The notes: generated from the sequence alone by a model not told the origin. A DNA stretch of 60,779 bases from a virus (IMGVR_UViG_3300032093_000138:1-60779); one strand, 5' to 3'. Counted from the stretch's first letter, positions 50,210 through 57,292 are shown. Numbers and translations: made by a program.

Positions 50210-51220
50210 TTAAGTTAATAAATTTATATCAAACGTATTAACGAACAATTCAACTTGCCTATCAAGCTTTCCTGTTCGTAAATACCATTCACGTGCATTT
50301 TTTCCAACAAACTCTAATAACTCATAATTATTTTTTACTTCTTCCCACTTTTCAATCAACGCCTGGCTGTGCAGTTTATAGTCACGGTTGTATGGGTAAT
50401 CGGTTGCTTCTACATAATAATATTCCCGATCATAATCATACGGAATGTAATGTACATTCGGAATTAATGGTTCGTGAAACTGCACATTTTTAAATAACGG
50501 ACGAATGATAGGAATTCCAATTGCCATAAGTTCCAAGTCACGATTACAAATTTCTGCTACTCCGTTCAATGACAACCCACATCGAAGTGATGCTAGTTCA
50601 CCGTAATAATCTGGAACGTGGTCTTTGAAGAAACTAATTTCTGGGTGATTGGTGTGTTCCGCCACAAACGGGCGTGAGTAATGCATTGCACCACGAAACA
50701 CCAATGATTGTTTTCTGTCTTTAGCGGATAGTTTAGTTTCATATAACTTATCGGAAATTTTTAAATCGTACTCGGTTCTAAATACTACTTGATTGAACGG
50801 TTTTATAATTCTTTCCAAATCTAGATCTAGTGCAACACTGTCATTTGTTCCGACATATGGCAACAACGTTTCATCTTTCTTTATTTTATATTGTCGTGCA
50901 GCATCTTTCATTGGAACAATATCCGACAAACAAAATAATTGCTGTACTGTATAAGGTTGCCAGCCAACAGATTCATCCTTCAATAAAACATATCGAGAAT
51001 TATCTAGATAAGATAAAATTATTCGTTTGTTATTTTTTGGATTTATTACAACAAACGCACCCGGCGATGGAAATCCCAATCCGTTAAATTGTTCTGGATT
51101 GATATGGCTGAACCGTACTTCTGGATACTTTGTTTTAAGCATCGCAAAAGATTGTTCATAGACATAATGGGGACTCCATGCTGGGTGGTTTGTTGCTTGA
51201 TACACTATGTCAAGTTCCAT
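50210..51220 (-). CDS. Putative GT-B glycosyltransferase
   Basis: 336 residues. LVFRGAMHYSRPFV, then SLRCGLSLNGVAEICNRDLELMAIGIPIIRPLF (about 213-243) is a donor-site arrangement like that of LPS/CAP10-type transferases. C-terminal helices (LEFVGKNAREWYLR) are typical. Acts between a phosphoesterase and a small gene. Confidence 0.65.
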   Translation of the reverse strand: MELDIVYQATNHPAWSPHYVYEQSFAMLKTKYPEVRFSHINPEQFNGLGFPSPGAFVVINPKNNKRIILSYLDNSRYVLLKDESVGWQPYTVQQLFCLSDIVPMKDAARQYKIKKDETLLPYVGTNDSVALDLDLERIIKPFNQVVFRTEYDLKISDKLYETKLSAKDRKQSLVFRGAMHYSRPFVAEHTNHPEISFFKDHVPDYYGELASLRCGLSLNGVAEICNRDLELMAIGIPIIRPLFKNVQFHEPLIPNVHYIPYDYDREYYYVEATDYPYNRDYKLHSQALIEKWEEVKNNYELLEFVGKNAREWYLRTGKLDRQVELFVNTFDINLLT

Positions 51221-51222
51221 AA

Positions 51223-51888
51223 CTATACCATTACAGTTTCATTAATATCCACAATACGATAGTTAGGTGCAATAATTGAACGGTGCATGTGACCAGAATA
51301 AATTGGAATGTTATCTAGTGAATCCCAGATGTGTTGGATGACATCTTGGTTATGGTCATGCCAATCCAACCCCACACCAAACATTAGTTTTTGGCGTGGA
51401 TCAAAATGTTTTTCAATCACACTATTCGGCGGACAATGTGTAAGCAGAATATCAATCTGCTTACCTTCCATATTCTCTCGAAGGCGAAGAGTTTCCTCTG
51501 GACTAATATTTTCGTATTCGTCCCAATGCCAATTATACATCAGTCGTGTATTCTTATCAATTGATGCTGCTCCACCCATCGCAGCAAACGTTCTACCATC
51601 CAATTCGAACACACACCCACGGGGAATATAGAACATATCAAGTCCATCCCACAGACGGGTAATATCACTATACTGATTCCATCGGATACAGTCATCGTGA
51701 TTACCATCGATGAAATAGATAGGAATGGGTGACTGTTCGGCAATGACATAAAACGATTTCTCGTTATACGAAAACATACCAAAGTCGCCCAGCTGGATAA
51801 TTGCCGTTGCGTTTGTCTTTACGGCTTTATCAACGGCATCTCGCAGTGCCATCGTTTCACCGTGAATATCTCCAAGTAACATAATCAT
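51223..51888 (-). CDS. Calcineurin-like metallophosphoesterase
   Basis: 221 residues. Full dimetal set: GDIHG (Asp7, His9), GDFG (Asp35), GNHD (Asn63, His64), LLTHCPP and YSGHMHRS near the end. Could be a protein phosphatase, nucleotidase or nuclease; the compact form resembles phage lambda-type phosphatases. AAGGA lies nine bases before the ATG; an internal ATG at 51882 is also possible. Confidence 0.88.
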   Translation of the reverse strand: MIMLLGDIHGETMALRDAVDKAVKTNATAIIQLGDFGMFSYNEKSFYVIAEQSPIPIYFIDGNHDDCIRWNQYSDITRLWDGLDMFYIPRGCVFELDGRTFAAMGGAASIDKNTRLMYNWHWDEYENISPEETLRLRENMEGKQIDILLTHCPPNSVIEKHFDPRQKLMFGVGLDWHDHNQDVIQHIWDSLDNIPIYSGHMHRSIIAPNYRIVDINETVMV

Positions 51889-51912
51889 ATGTGTATTCCT
51901 TAAGTATGAGTA

Positions 51913-51999
51913 CGGAAGCGGTGAGATTCGAACTCACGGTAGGTATTATCCCACGGCTGTTTAGTAGACAGCTGCCTTAAACCACTCGGCCACACTTCC
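51913..51999 (-). tRNA. tRNA-Ser (ACT anticodon)
   Basis: 87-nt type II tRNA with long variable arm; acceptor GGAAGTG/CGCTTCC, discriminator G. Anticodon stem GCTGT/ACAGC leaves loop CTACTAA, hence anticodon ACT, not the normal GCT. Reads AGT (and AGC if A34 is modified). Confidence 0.85.
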
Positions 52000-52007
52000 A
52001 ACTTCTA

Positions 52008-52217
52008 TTATTTTAGCATTTCCATGTCAATACTCTGACACTTTGAACAAGGCGGTGCACAACACCGTTGAATATTTCCGCACTTTCTACATCTTGATCT
52101 GATAAAGGTATCGTTGGTTGCTGGAATAAATCGGTTTGCAATTCTAGGCCAGATAACAAAACAAAATATTAAAGAAACCATTGTCCAAATACCTAATACA
52201 ATAAAAACCGTTTTCAT
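52008..52217 (-). CDS. Membrane-anchored zinc-ribbon protein (69 aa)
   Basis: N-terminal transmembrane helix (VFIVLGIWTMVSLIFCFVIW) followed by SRCRKCGNIQRCCAPPCSKCQS, a Cys-rich cytoplasmic or periplasmic knuckle. ATGA overlap with the small gene upstream. Confidence 0.62.
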   Translation of the reverse strand: MKTVFIVLGIWTMVSLIFCFVIWPRIANRFIPATNDTFIRSRCRKCGNIQRCCAPPCSKCQSIDMEMLK

Positions 52218-52339
52218 AAATCTTTCCTATTACGATTGTTATACTCTTCTGTATTTTTTTCATACCCAAGATATATAGCACCGAACGTGGCCACAATAAA
52301 GATAAGACCCACAAGCAACATTGCCATTTTGAATAACAT
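52214..52339 (-). CDS. Small membrane protein (41 aa)
   Basis: MLFKMAMLLVGLIFIVATFG gives one transmembrane helix, then a charged tail (GYEKNTEEYNNRNRKDL). GAGGTAATTT precedes the ATG. Coupled to the following membrane zinc-ribbon gene. Confidence 0.6.
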   Translation of the reverse strand: MLFKMAMLLVGLIFIVATFGAIYLGYEKNTEEYNNRNRKDL

Positions 52340-52342
52340 AAA

Positions 52343-52900
52343 TTACCTCATTGATTCAATAAAGGAAACAAAGGATTGCAAACTCTTACGATTGATAGGC
52401 TTGTAAAAGTTGTTATTCCAGATAGGCTTCTTTGGTGAACGAATGCCATCACACAAAAAGAAAATATGATCGATATGACCTTCATCCATATAGTACTGAA
52501 ACGCATCTTTTCCAGTAGCTTGTTCGAGTGCCAGAATAAATGTTGCCGGTTTCTGTTTAAGACCACGGGTGATTCGACTAAAATCACTACTTGCACGTTC
52601 CATAAAGCATCGGTCAAGATATGCTTTACACTCCCCTAACGCGACAAGAGTGTTAGAAGGAGTGTATAGATGTCGATCAACCTGAAACTTCAGCTTAATT
52701 CCGCTCGTGCTTTTCGAAACCACATAGTCATTCTTTTTAGAGGAACCACCAACAACATCCGTCCAAATCAAATCCAACATACCTTCAACCAATTCACCCA
52801 TCGTCGAACGAACAAATCCCTTTTCATTTTTCTTCGCATAAGAAGCTGCAAGGGAAAGTTTGTTCTCATAATGATCGATATACTTCTGAATCTGATTCAC
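52343..52900 (-). CDS. PD-(D/E)XK nuclease candidate (restriction-endonuclease-like)
   Basis: 185 residues from GTG 52900, which has AGAGG five bases upstream; the longer frame to 52957 is excluded because the promoter's -10 box lies inside it. Asp75 (VDRHLY), Glu90 and Lys92 (LGECKAYLD) fit the D-(x)n-ExK site, with Glu36 in GELVEG as the fourth residue. Similar to type II restriction-like nucleases. Target unknown. Confidence 0.65.
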   Translation of the reverse strand: MNQIQKYIDHYENKLSLAASYAKKNEKGFVRSTMGELVEGMLDLIWTDVVGGSSKKNDYVVSKSTSGIKLKFQVDRHLYTPSNTLVALGECKAYLDRCFMERASSDFSRITRGLKQKPATFILALEQATGKDAFQYYMDEGHIDHIFFLCDGIRSPKKPIWNNNFYKPINRKSLQSFVSFIESMR

Positions 52901-52928
52901 AAAAACCTCTTGGTTTGGGATATATTGA

Positions 52929-52957
52929 AATTTACCCAAAAACCAATTATTTGTCAA
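52929..52957 (-). promoter_or_regulatory. Sigma-70 promoter
   Basis: Minus strand TTGACA (52957-52952), 17-bp spacer, TAAATT (52934-52929). Start near 52922, just upstream of the GTG of the nuclease gene; likely drives genes down to 49.0 kb including tRNA-Ser(ACT). Confidence 0.85.
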
Positions 52958-52965
52958 GGGGTCTA

Positions 52966-53220
52966 TTATAAGGTATTTTTAGTGACCGTCTCATAGAGAG
53001 ATTCAAATTCTTGATGAGTAGCTACCTCGTCTGCGAAATTCTGCTTGTGATAGACCTTCGCTAGCTTACGAAACACTTTCTTATTTAAATCCAACTCTTC
53101 GCAGATATCACCAATAACATTCTTTTGCAAATCACGTTCGGCTGATTGCCGTGCCATTGACGCGCTCATATCCTTTAAGGCGTTCTCGAGCTTTTTCTTA
53201 TCTTGTGGCGTTAAGTTCAT
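52966..53220 (-). CDS. DsbA-like small DNA-binding protein
   Basis: 84 residues. The C-terminal layout (ICEELDLNKKVFRKLAKVYHKQNF...FESLYETV) matches T4 DsbA, a double-stranded DNA-binding protein linked to late transcription (T4 length 89). It lies just upstream of the promoter at 52957. Homology is by pattern recall. Confidence 0.65.
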   Translation of the reverse strand: MNLTPQDKKKLENALKDMSASMARQSAERDLQKNVIGDICEELDLNKKVFRKLAKVYHKQNFADEVATHQEFESLYETVTKNTL

Positions 53221-53228
53221 AGTAACCT

Positions 53229-53627
53229 CTACTTGGTAAATTTAATCATATTTGCTGCTACTCTAAATCCACTGGCAGCGCGTTCCAGTTCTGCTATACT
53301 TTCTGGACTATCCTTTACTGTTTTATACAGTTGTTCAATTTCGTGAGCCCGATATAACTCGTCAGCATAAGTTTGTAACTTGTCAGTTTCCATATAACCT
53401 TCTAATGCATATGGGAACTCTGTGGCGTATCGTCTCATACGTTCACATGCGCCGTGGGGAATCTCATCATTCTTAAACTTCACAACAGCTTCATCAATAG
53501 TGTCAGCGATAACATTTAAGAATTGGCTAATTGTATTCTTCTTGTCAGCTTGTAGTCCTTTTACGGTACCGATTCCAGATAAGATTCCTGTAGCAACACT
53601 AACAATTATACCAATAGTTTCAATCAT
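53229..53627 (-). CDS. Unknown protein with N-terminal membrane helix
   Basis: 132 residues. IGIIVSVATGILSGIGTVKG is hydrophobic and Gly-rich (possible membrane or glycine-zipper segment), the rest is a soluble helical domain (ERMRRYATEFPYALEGYM). No family recognised. Confidence 0.58.
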   Translation of the reverse strand: MIETIGIIVSVATGILSGIGTVKGLQADKKNTISQFLNVIADTIDEAVVKFKNDEIPHGACERMRRYATEFPYALEGYMETDKLQTYADELYRAHEIEQLYKTVKDSPESIAELERAASGFRVAANMIKFTK

Positions 53628-53634
53628 ACTGACC

Positions 53635-53994
53635 TCATGTGCTCAAAGAGTGTCGTGTTGGCTTTCCCGTATCATCAACACATACGAATACCATTTCATC
53701 AATATTTACAATTATTCTTTGTGTAGTCAAATCTCGTACTTGAACTTCTAATGTAAGTGATGTTCTACCAACTTTTTTTAGAGCTATACCGATTTCTACC
53801 ACATCACCTTGAAACGCAGGAGCGACAAAATTAATTGCTGAAATACTTTTCGTTACGACTTTCTTGTGTCGTGTTTCGATTGCCGCATAGATTGCTGCTT
53901 CTTCGTCAACCCAAGCAAGACAACGACCACCAAACAGAGTACCGTTAGCATTTAAATCTCCTGGTTGTACTAGTTTGCGGGTAAGAAATCGCAT
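53635..53994 (-). CDS. Hotdog-fold acyl-CoA thioesterase (YciA-like)
   Basis: 119 residues. LVQPGDLNANGTLFGGRCLAWVDEEAAI is the signature of YciA/acyl-CoA hydrolases (Asn and Asp of the active site in LNANG and WVDE), then INFVAPAFQGDVVEIGIALKKVG. Hydrolyses acyl-CoA; a surprising enzyme for a phage. Overlaps the NTF2-like gene by one base. Confidence 0.85.
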   Translation of the reverse strand: MRFLTRKLVQPGDLNANGTLFGGRCLAWVDEEAAIYAAIETRHKKVVTKSISAINFVAPAFQGDVVEIGIALKKVGRTSLTLEVQVRDLTTQRIIVNIDEMVFVCVDDTGKPTRHSLST

Positions 53995-54317
53995 TAGAAT
54001 CCTCGGTATGCCTGTACGGAAAAAATCTTATCATCTTTTATAGTAAGAACATCAAGTACTGAAATTAATTTTTCATCCAGTATAATAGATAATTCGCAGT
54101 AGTGTTTATCACCGTCTGTAGCAGACGTTTGTACGAGCACCGTTAAAGTTTCCGACGAGCTGAACAGTTCTTCGTTAGCTTTCAATACTTCTTCCTTTCC
54201 TATGAAAACACGTTGACCCCATTCCCAAAGAACAACATCATCGTGGTATAATTCAGATAATGTCGTTAAATTTTTGTTAGAGAGTGCGGCAAAATATTTT
54301 TTAACTAAATCGTTCAT
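53994..54317 (-). CDS. NTF2/SnoaL-like domain protein
   Basis: 107 residues. VKKYFAALSNKNLTTLSELYHDDVVLWEWGQ...FIGKEEVLKANEEL is a typical SnoaL/NTF2-like start; beta strands follow. Such cone-shaped domains bind small hydrophobic ligands or serve as isomerases. Pairing with the thioesterase suggests a lipid or acyl-substrate theme. Confidence 0.75.
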   Translation of the reverse strand: MNDLVKKYFAALSNKNLTTLSELYHDDVVLWEWGQRVFIGKEEVLKANEELFSSSETLTVLVQTSATDGDKHYCELSIILDEKLISVLDVLTIKDDKIFSVQAYRGF

Positions 54318-54332
54318 AAAACCTCCAAAAAA

Positions 54333-54417
54333 CGGACAGGGTGAGATTCGAACTCACGGAACCTTTCAGTTCGGCAGTTTTCAAGACTGCTGCCTTAAAC
54401 CACTCGGCCACCTGTCC
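54333..54417 (-). tRNA. tRNA-Ser (TGA)
   Basis: 85-nt type II tRNA; acceptor GGACAGG/CCTGTCC, discriminator G, loop CTTGAAA. Same D-arm as the other Ser tRNA. Confidence 0.94.
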
Positions 54418-54422
54418 TAGAT

Positions 54423-55169
54423 TTAAATCAACATAGTTCCAAAGTCGAAATCTATGCGTTCTACTTTAATTTTATTAATCACTTCAATCCAACGTTTAAG
54501 CATCATTTCGTGATTGAATCTAACATCACCTGCGTCAGATAATATGTTTTCAAAATTTAAAAACATACTAGTATAGATATCCATCAAATTACTATTGCAA
54601 GCGCACCATATATCGTTCATTCCAATTTCAGATGGATAACGATCTGATGCGTATATTGTGTCGATCTCTGTAAACTTTTTTAGGTCTAACGGTTCGGCTG
54701 GTAAGAAATCAAACCGTATACGAAGTACCATATCATATTTTATCTTATGAAAATTTTCGTATTCGGTTTTAAGAAGATTTGCTTGCCACATAGAGTACAT
54801 CCAACTTAACATATCTTGTGGATACATTACATCTGATAGATATTCTTCTACAGAAGTATCGTATGAAAATGTTTTTGGCTTTTCAAACTTCCATACTTTT
54901 GGATTATATAATTCTAAAATAGTAGAATCTATATTTGATGGAACTACTTTACTGGCAACAGATCGTTCCTCTGCTTCTTCATTTTGTTGTTGCTTTAATA
55001 ACTTTCTACGCCACTGTGCTACATACTGCTTACCGACCATATCAGGATCAATCCACGAATGAATAAAAATGTCTTTTATGCCGTTAGGTTCTATAACTTT
55101 TGTATAGATACCTTCGTATGCTTCTTTAACATTTCGCGGTTGACCAGAGATGAGTAATGCATATTTCAT
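54423..55169 (-). CDS. Putative polysaccharide-type glycosyltransferase family protein
   Basis: 248 residues. Same family as the protein at 36592: N-terminal LLISGQPRN, GIKDIFIHSWID, a mid-chain MWQANLLKTEYENFHKIKYDM followed by VLRIRFDF. Charge-rich insert at 75-100. Role likely in glycan synthesis. Confidence 0.58.
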   Translation of the reverse strand: MKYALLISGQPRNVKEAYEGIYTKVIEPNGIKDIFIHSWIDPDMVGKQYVAQWRRKLLKQQQNEEAEERSVASKVVPSNIDSTILELYNPKVWKFEKPKTFSYDTSVEEYLSDVMYPQDMLSWMYSMWQANLLKTEYENFHKIKYDMVLRIRFDFLPAEPLDLKKFTEIDTIYASDRYPSEIGMNDIWCACNSNLMDIYTSMFLNFENILSDAGDVRFNHEMMLKRWIEVINKIKVERIDFDFGTMLI

Positions 55170-55191
55170 ATAATCTTTACACTAAAAGTAG

Positions 55192-55256
55192 TAAGGACAT
55201 AGTATTGTGAACATTTAACAGGCGACTGCTAGCACCTACACCGCCCTATATCCTTA
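55192..55256 (-). ncRNA. Stem-closed RNA directly after tRNA-Leu
   Basis: Minus strand begins at the base after the tRNA-Leu 3' end. Closing stem TAAGGATATAG/CTATGTCCTTA of 11 bp; one pair is G-U on the minus strand but C-A on the plus strand, which favours minus-strand transcription. Inner stem GGCG/CGCC. Not a tRNA. Confidence 0.55.
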
Positions 55257-55338
55257 TGCTCCCGGTGAGACTCGAACTCACAATCCCAATGGGAAGCAGT
55301 TTTTGAGACTGCCGTGTATACCATTCCACCACAAGAGC
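55257..55338 (-). tRNA. tRNA-Leu (CAA)
   Basis: 82-nt type II tRNA; loop CTCAAAA, acceptor GCTCTTG/CGGGAGC with two G-U pairs, discriminator A. Confidence 0.92.
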
Positions 55339-55342
55339 GTGT

Positions 55343-55387
55343 GTGATATCAGCAACGTTGTGGTTTCCAGCAGACCACTGATATCAC
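55343..55387 (-). ncRNA. Stem-loop spacer between tRNA-Val and tRNA-Leu
   Basis: Perfect 10-bp stem GTGATATCAG/CTGATATCAC enclosing a second 4-bp stem. Fills the spacer between the two tRNAs; could be a processing structure or a small RNA. Confidence 0.45.
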
Positions 55388-55396
55388 TAGCTGGAA

Positions 55397-55470
55397 TGGA
55401 CAATGACGGATTCGAACCGCCGACCCTCGCTGTGTAAAAGCGATGCTCTAACCAGCTGAGCTAATTGTCC
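55397..55470 (-). tRNA. tRNA-Val (TAC)
   Basis: 74-nt; acceptor GGACAAT/ATTGTCC, loop TTTACAC, discriminator A. Confidence 0.94.
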
Positions 55471-55473
55471 AAG

Positions 55474-55517
55474 TGGTAGTTATTATCACCCGAAGGTGCC
55501 AGTGACGAACTCTACCA
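55474..55517 (-). ncRNA. UUCG-tetraloop stem-loop
   Basis: Outer stem TGGTAG/CTACCA and inner CACC-TTCG-GGTG; on the minus strand this is a C(UUCG)G tetraloop, a very stable RNA hairpin, which again supports minus-strand transcription. Lies 4 bases before tRNA-Val. Confidence 0.45.
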
Positions 55518-55528
55518 AACGTCATATG

Positions 55529-55605
55529 TATATGTTAGTCGAACCGCGCGGTCTTTTACTTCCACGGTTTAACCACCAGATTCCGTGGCTGACAACTAAC
55601 ATATA
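55529..55605 (-). ncRNA. Structured RNA candidate A in tRNA array
   Basis: 77 nt closed by a perfect 11-bp stem TATATGTTAGT/ACTAACATATA, with inner hairpin CCACGG/CCGTGG. It contains GGTTCGA but no T-arm pairing, so it is not a tRNA. Abuts candidate B without spacer. Confidence 0.55.
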
Positions 55606-55719
55606 ATATGTACGCAGAAACGTGACTAGTGTTTCTGTACCAGATGATTGGTATAGGCTGCAGTCAATACCTTTCTTGTGCACCGCACTGGTGGGCGGTT
55701 ATTAGTCTACGTACATATT
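55606..55719 (-). ncRNA. Structured RNA candidate B in tRNA array (cloverleaf-like)
   Basis: About 114 nt closed by AATATGTACG/CGTACATATT (10 bp, first pair shared with A). Inside are three hairpins: ACCGC/GCGGT, GGTAT/ATACC and CAGAAAC/GTTTCTG, giving a four-way junction larger than a tRNA. Ends 5 bases from tRNA-Pro. Confidence 0.6.
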
Positions 55720-55724
55720 TTAAG

Positions 55725-55799
55725 TCGGAGAAACAGGATTCGAACCTGCGACCCCTCGCTCCCAAAGCGAGTGCTCTAACCGGACTGAGCTACTCTCCG
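55725..55799 (-). tRNA. tRNA-Pro (TGG)
   Basis: 75-nt; loop TTTGGGA, acceptor CGGAGAG/TTCTCCG, discriminator A. Confidence 0.93.
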
Positions 55800-55811
55800 T
55801 AACTTCTATTA

Positions 55812-55840
55812 AGTATAACCAATTGTTTTAATTATGTCAA
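55812..55840 (-). promoter_or_regulatory. Sigma-70 promoter inside the tRNA array
   Basis: Minus strand TTGACA (55840-55835), 17-bp spacer, TATACT (55817-55812). Starts a transcript that begins with tRNA-Pro. Confidence 0.85.
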
Positions 55841-55841
55841 G

Positions 55842-55914
55842 TGCCCCAAGCAGGAGTCGAACCCACAACAGCCGGTTCCGAAGACCGGTGCTCTTCCAAT
55901 TGAGCTATTGAGGC
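55842..55914 (-). tRNA. tRNA-Arg (TCG)
   Basis: 73-nt; loop CTTCGGA, acceptor GCCTCAA/TTGGGGC, discriminator A. Its 3' end lies one base from the -35 box of the promoter. Confidence 0.93.
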
Positions 55915-55916
55915 GA

Positions 55917-55989
55917 AGCTGACAACCAGGATTGAACTGGTGACCTCTACTTTACCAAAGTAGTGCTCTGCCAACTGAGCTATGTCAGC
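55917..55989 (-). tRNA. tRNA-Thr (GGT)
   Basis: 73-nt; loop TTGGTAA, acceptor GCTGACA/TGTCAGC, discriminator T, T-loop TTCAAT. Confidence 0.92.
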
Positions 55990-55990
55990 G

Positions 55991-56155
55991 TCAATAATTT
56001 CTATATCTATTCAACCACTCTTCACGTTGCTTTCTAGCAACTTGTCGTTGGCGTTCTTGTTCTTCTTTTATTTTTTTAGATTTATATTCTGCTCGTTTAA
56101 CTATAAATTCTAATACCAGAATGAATACACCTAAAAATATAATTACCGTTTTCAT
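55991..56155 (-). CDS. Small membrane-anchored coiled-coil protein (54 aa)
   Basis: MKTVIIFLGVFILVLEFIVKR is one transmembrane helix, followed by a Lys/Glu/Arg-rich helix. An upstream in-frame ATG at 56212 lies in tRNA-His and is rejected. Ends one base before tRNA-Thr. Confidence 0.55.
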   Translation of the reverse strand: MKTVIIFLGVFILVLEFIVKRAEYKSKKIKEEQERQRQVARKQREEWLNRYRNY

Positions 56156-56185
56156 ATTTAACTCATTTACAATAGCACAATCTAG

Positions 56186-56260
56186 GGTGAATGACGGGAC
56201 TCGAACCCGCAACCCTCGGAATCACAATCCGATGCTCTAACCAGTTGAGCTACAATCACC
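56186..56260 (-). tRNA. tRNA-His (GTG)
   Basis: 75 nt including the extra 5' G (-1) opposite C73, as expected for His. Loop TTGTGAT; acceptor has one T-T mismatch. Confidence 0.88.
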
Positions 56261-56282
56261 ATGTAAATTCACTATACAAAAA

Positions 56283-56355
56283 CACCCCCGGCAGGACTCG
56301 AACCCGCAACCCAGAGAGTAGAAATCTCTTGCGCTTCCAATTGCGCCACAGGGGT
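56283..56355 (-). tRNA. tRNA-Arg (TCT)
   Basis: 73-nt; loop TTTCTAC, acceptor ACCCCTG/CGGGGGT, discriminator G. Confidence 0.92.
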
Positions 56356-56358
56356 AAG

Positions 56359-56432
56359 TAGTCCCTGCTGGAATCGAACCAGCGACCTTTGCTTTATCAG
56401 AACAACGCTCTAACCAACTGAGCTAAGGGACT
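56359..56432 (-). tRNA. tRNA-Ile (GAT)
   Basis: 74-nt; loop CTGATAA, acceptor AGTCCCT/AGGGACT, discriminator A. Its 5' part overlaps the end of the HNH gene. Confidence 0.93.
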
Positions 56433-56886
56433 GTTGTGTGTCTTTGTAGTACCGATGTCTGTAGAAGTTACCACGGCGCATAGTGCGTATTCTATGACAA
56501 TTAGCACATACAACTTCACATAATTTTATTTCTTCTTGTAACCTTTTTAACTTACCATTTGATAATAATATTGATACGTCAGTATTCTTTTCCTTGATAT
56601 GGTCAAATTCCAACACACGAATATCGGAGTTTCCACAATCTACGCATGGATTCTGAAGTAAAAAATCCACCATAAAATCTCTACATTTCTCAATTTTCTT
56701 TCGTTCTTTTGTTCGTTCGAAAGGACGCCAGCACGGTTTGCACATATGTCTATAAATTTTTTCACCTTTCTTATTATTTCCTTTCGATGGAAATTCTGTA
56801 GGCCAAGATTTATAGGTATTGCAGTTTTTACATAACTTTTTATCTTTACCTACATATTGAGCTTTTAGAAATTTGTTTATATTCAT
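56410..56886 (-). CDS. HNH endonuclease in the tRNA array
   Basis: 158 residues. Two CxxC pairs near the N-terminus (CKNCNTY and CKPC) and the HNH core CVDCGNSDIRVLEFDHIKEK...CANCHR. This is the free-standing mobile HNH type often found inside phage tRNA clusters. Its last 23 bases, including the stop, lie inside tRNA-Ile(GAT). Confidence 0.85.
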   Translation of the reverse strand: MNINKFLKAQYVGKDKKLCKNCNTYKSWPTEFPSKGNNKKGEKIYRHMCKPCWRPFERTKERKKIEKCRDFMVDFLLQNPCVDCGNSDIRVLEFDHIKEKNTDVSILLSNGKLKRLQEEIKLCEVVCANCHRIRTMRRGNFYRHRYYKDTQQSLSSVG

Positions 56887-56911
56887 ACTTGTGGATTACT
56901 TTAATTTGTTA

Positions 56912-56997
56912 TGGGAGTGGATGGATTCGAACCAACTAGGCCGGTTAAGGCGACGGATTTACAGTCCGGTGCAGTCCTCCAACTCTGCAGCACTCCC
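56912..56997 (-). tRNA. tRNA-Tyr (GTA)
   Basis: 86-nt type II tRNA; loop CTGTAAA, acceptor GGGAGTG/CACTCCC perfect, discriminator A. Confidence 0.93.
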
Positions 56998-57189
56998 TTA
57001 TTCTAATTCACCTTCATACTTCTTGATTTCAATTTTGGTGTGGCCACGTGCTGAAACACTTGGCCAATATGCAACATCGTGTGAATCAATTTCAATCTCA
57101 CCAAACGTTTTCTTCAATTCTGCAACCGCTTCTTCTCTGGTAAAATACGGGTGTGGTGTGATTACATCGTTGTAAGTAATATAATACAT
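56998..57189 (-). CDS. Small unknown protein (63 aa)
   Basis: ATG 57189 with GGAG upstream. YYITYNDVITPHPYFTREEAVAELKKTFG: alpha/beta, acidic end. Its stop directly abuts tRNA-Tyr. An upstream in-frame ATG lies in tRNA-Met. Confidence 0.55.
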   Translation of the reverse strand: MYYITYNDVITPHPYFTREEAVAELKKTFGEIEIDSHDVAYWPSVSARGHTKIEIKKYEGELE

Positions 57190-57209
57190 AGATTCTCCAC
57201 TAAAGTCAA

Positions 57210-57285
57210 TAGCACGGGTGGGACTCGAACCCACATGAACCCGCCTTATGAGAGCGGTGCCTCAACCAGTTCAGACCACCGTGCT
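57210..57285 (-). tRNA. tRNA-Met/Ile (CAT), copy 1
   Basis: 76-nt; loop CTCATAA, acceptor AGCACGG/CCGTGCT. First pair A-U, so not an initiator. Elongator Met or lysidine-modified Ile cannot be told apart by eye. Confidence 0.88.
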
Positions 57286-57292
57286 ATATAAA

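Noticed and set aside
55529-55605. Stem-closed RNA as a degenerate tRNA because it contains GGTTCGA
   Set aside because: The bases around GGTTCGA do not form a 5-bp T-stem, and no 7-nt anticodon loop can be placed.
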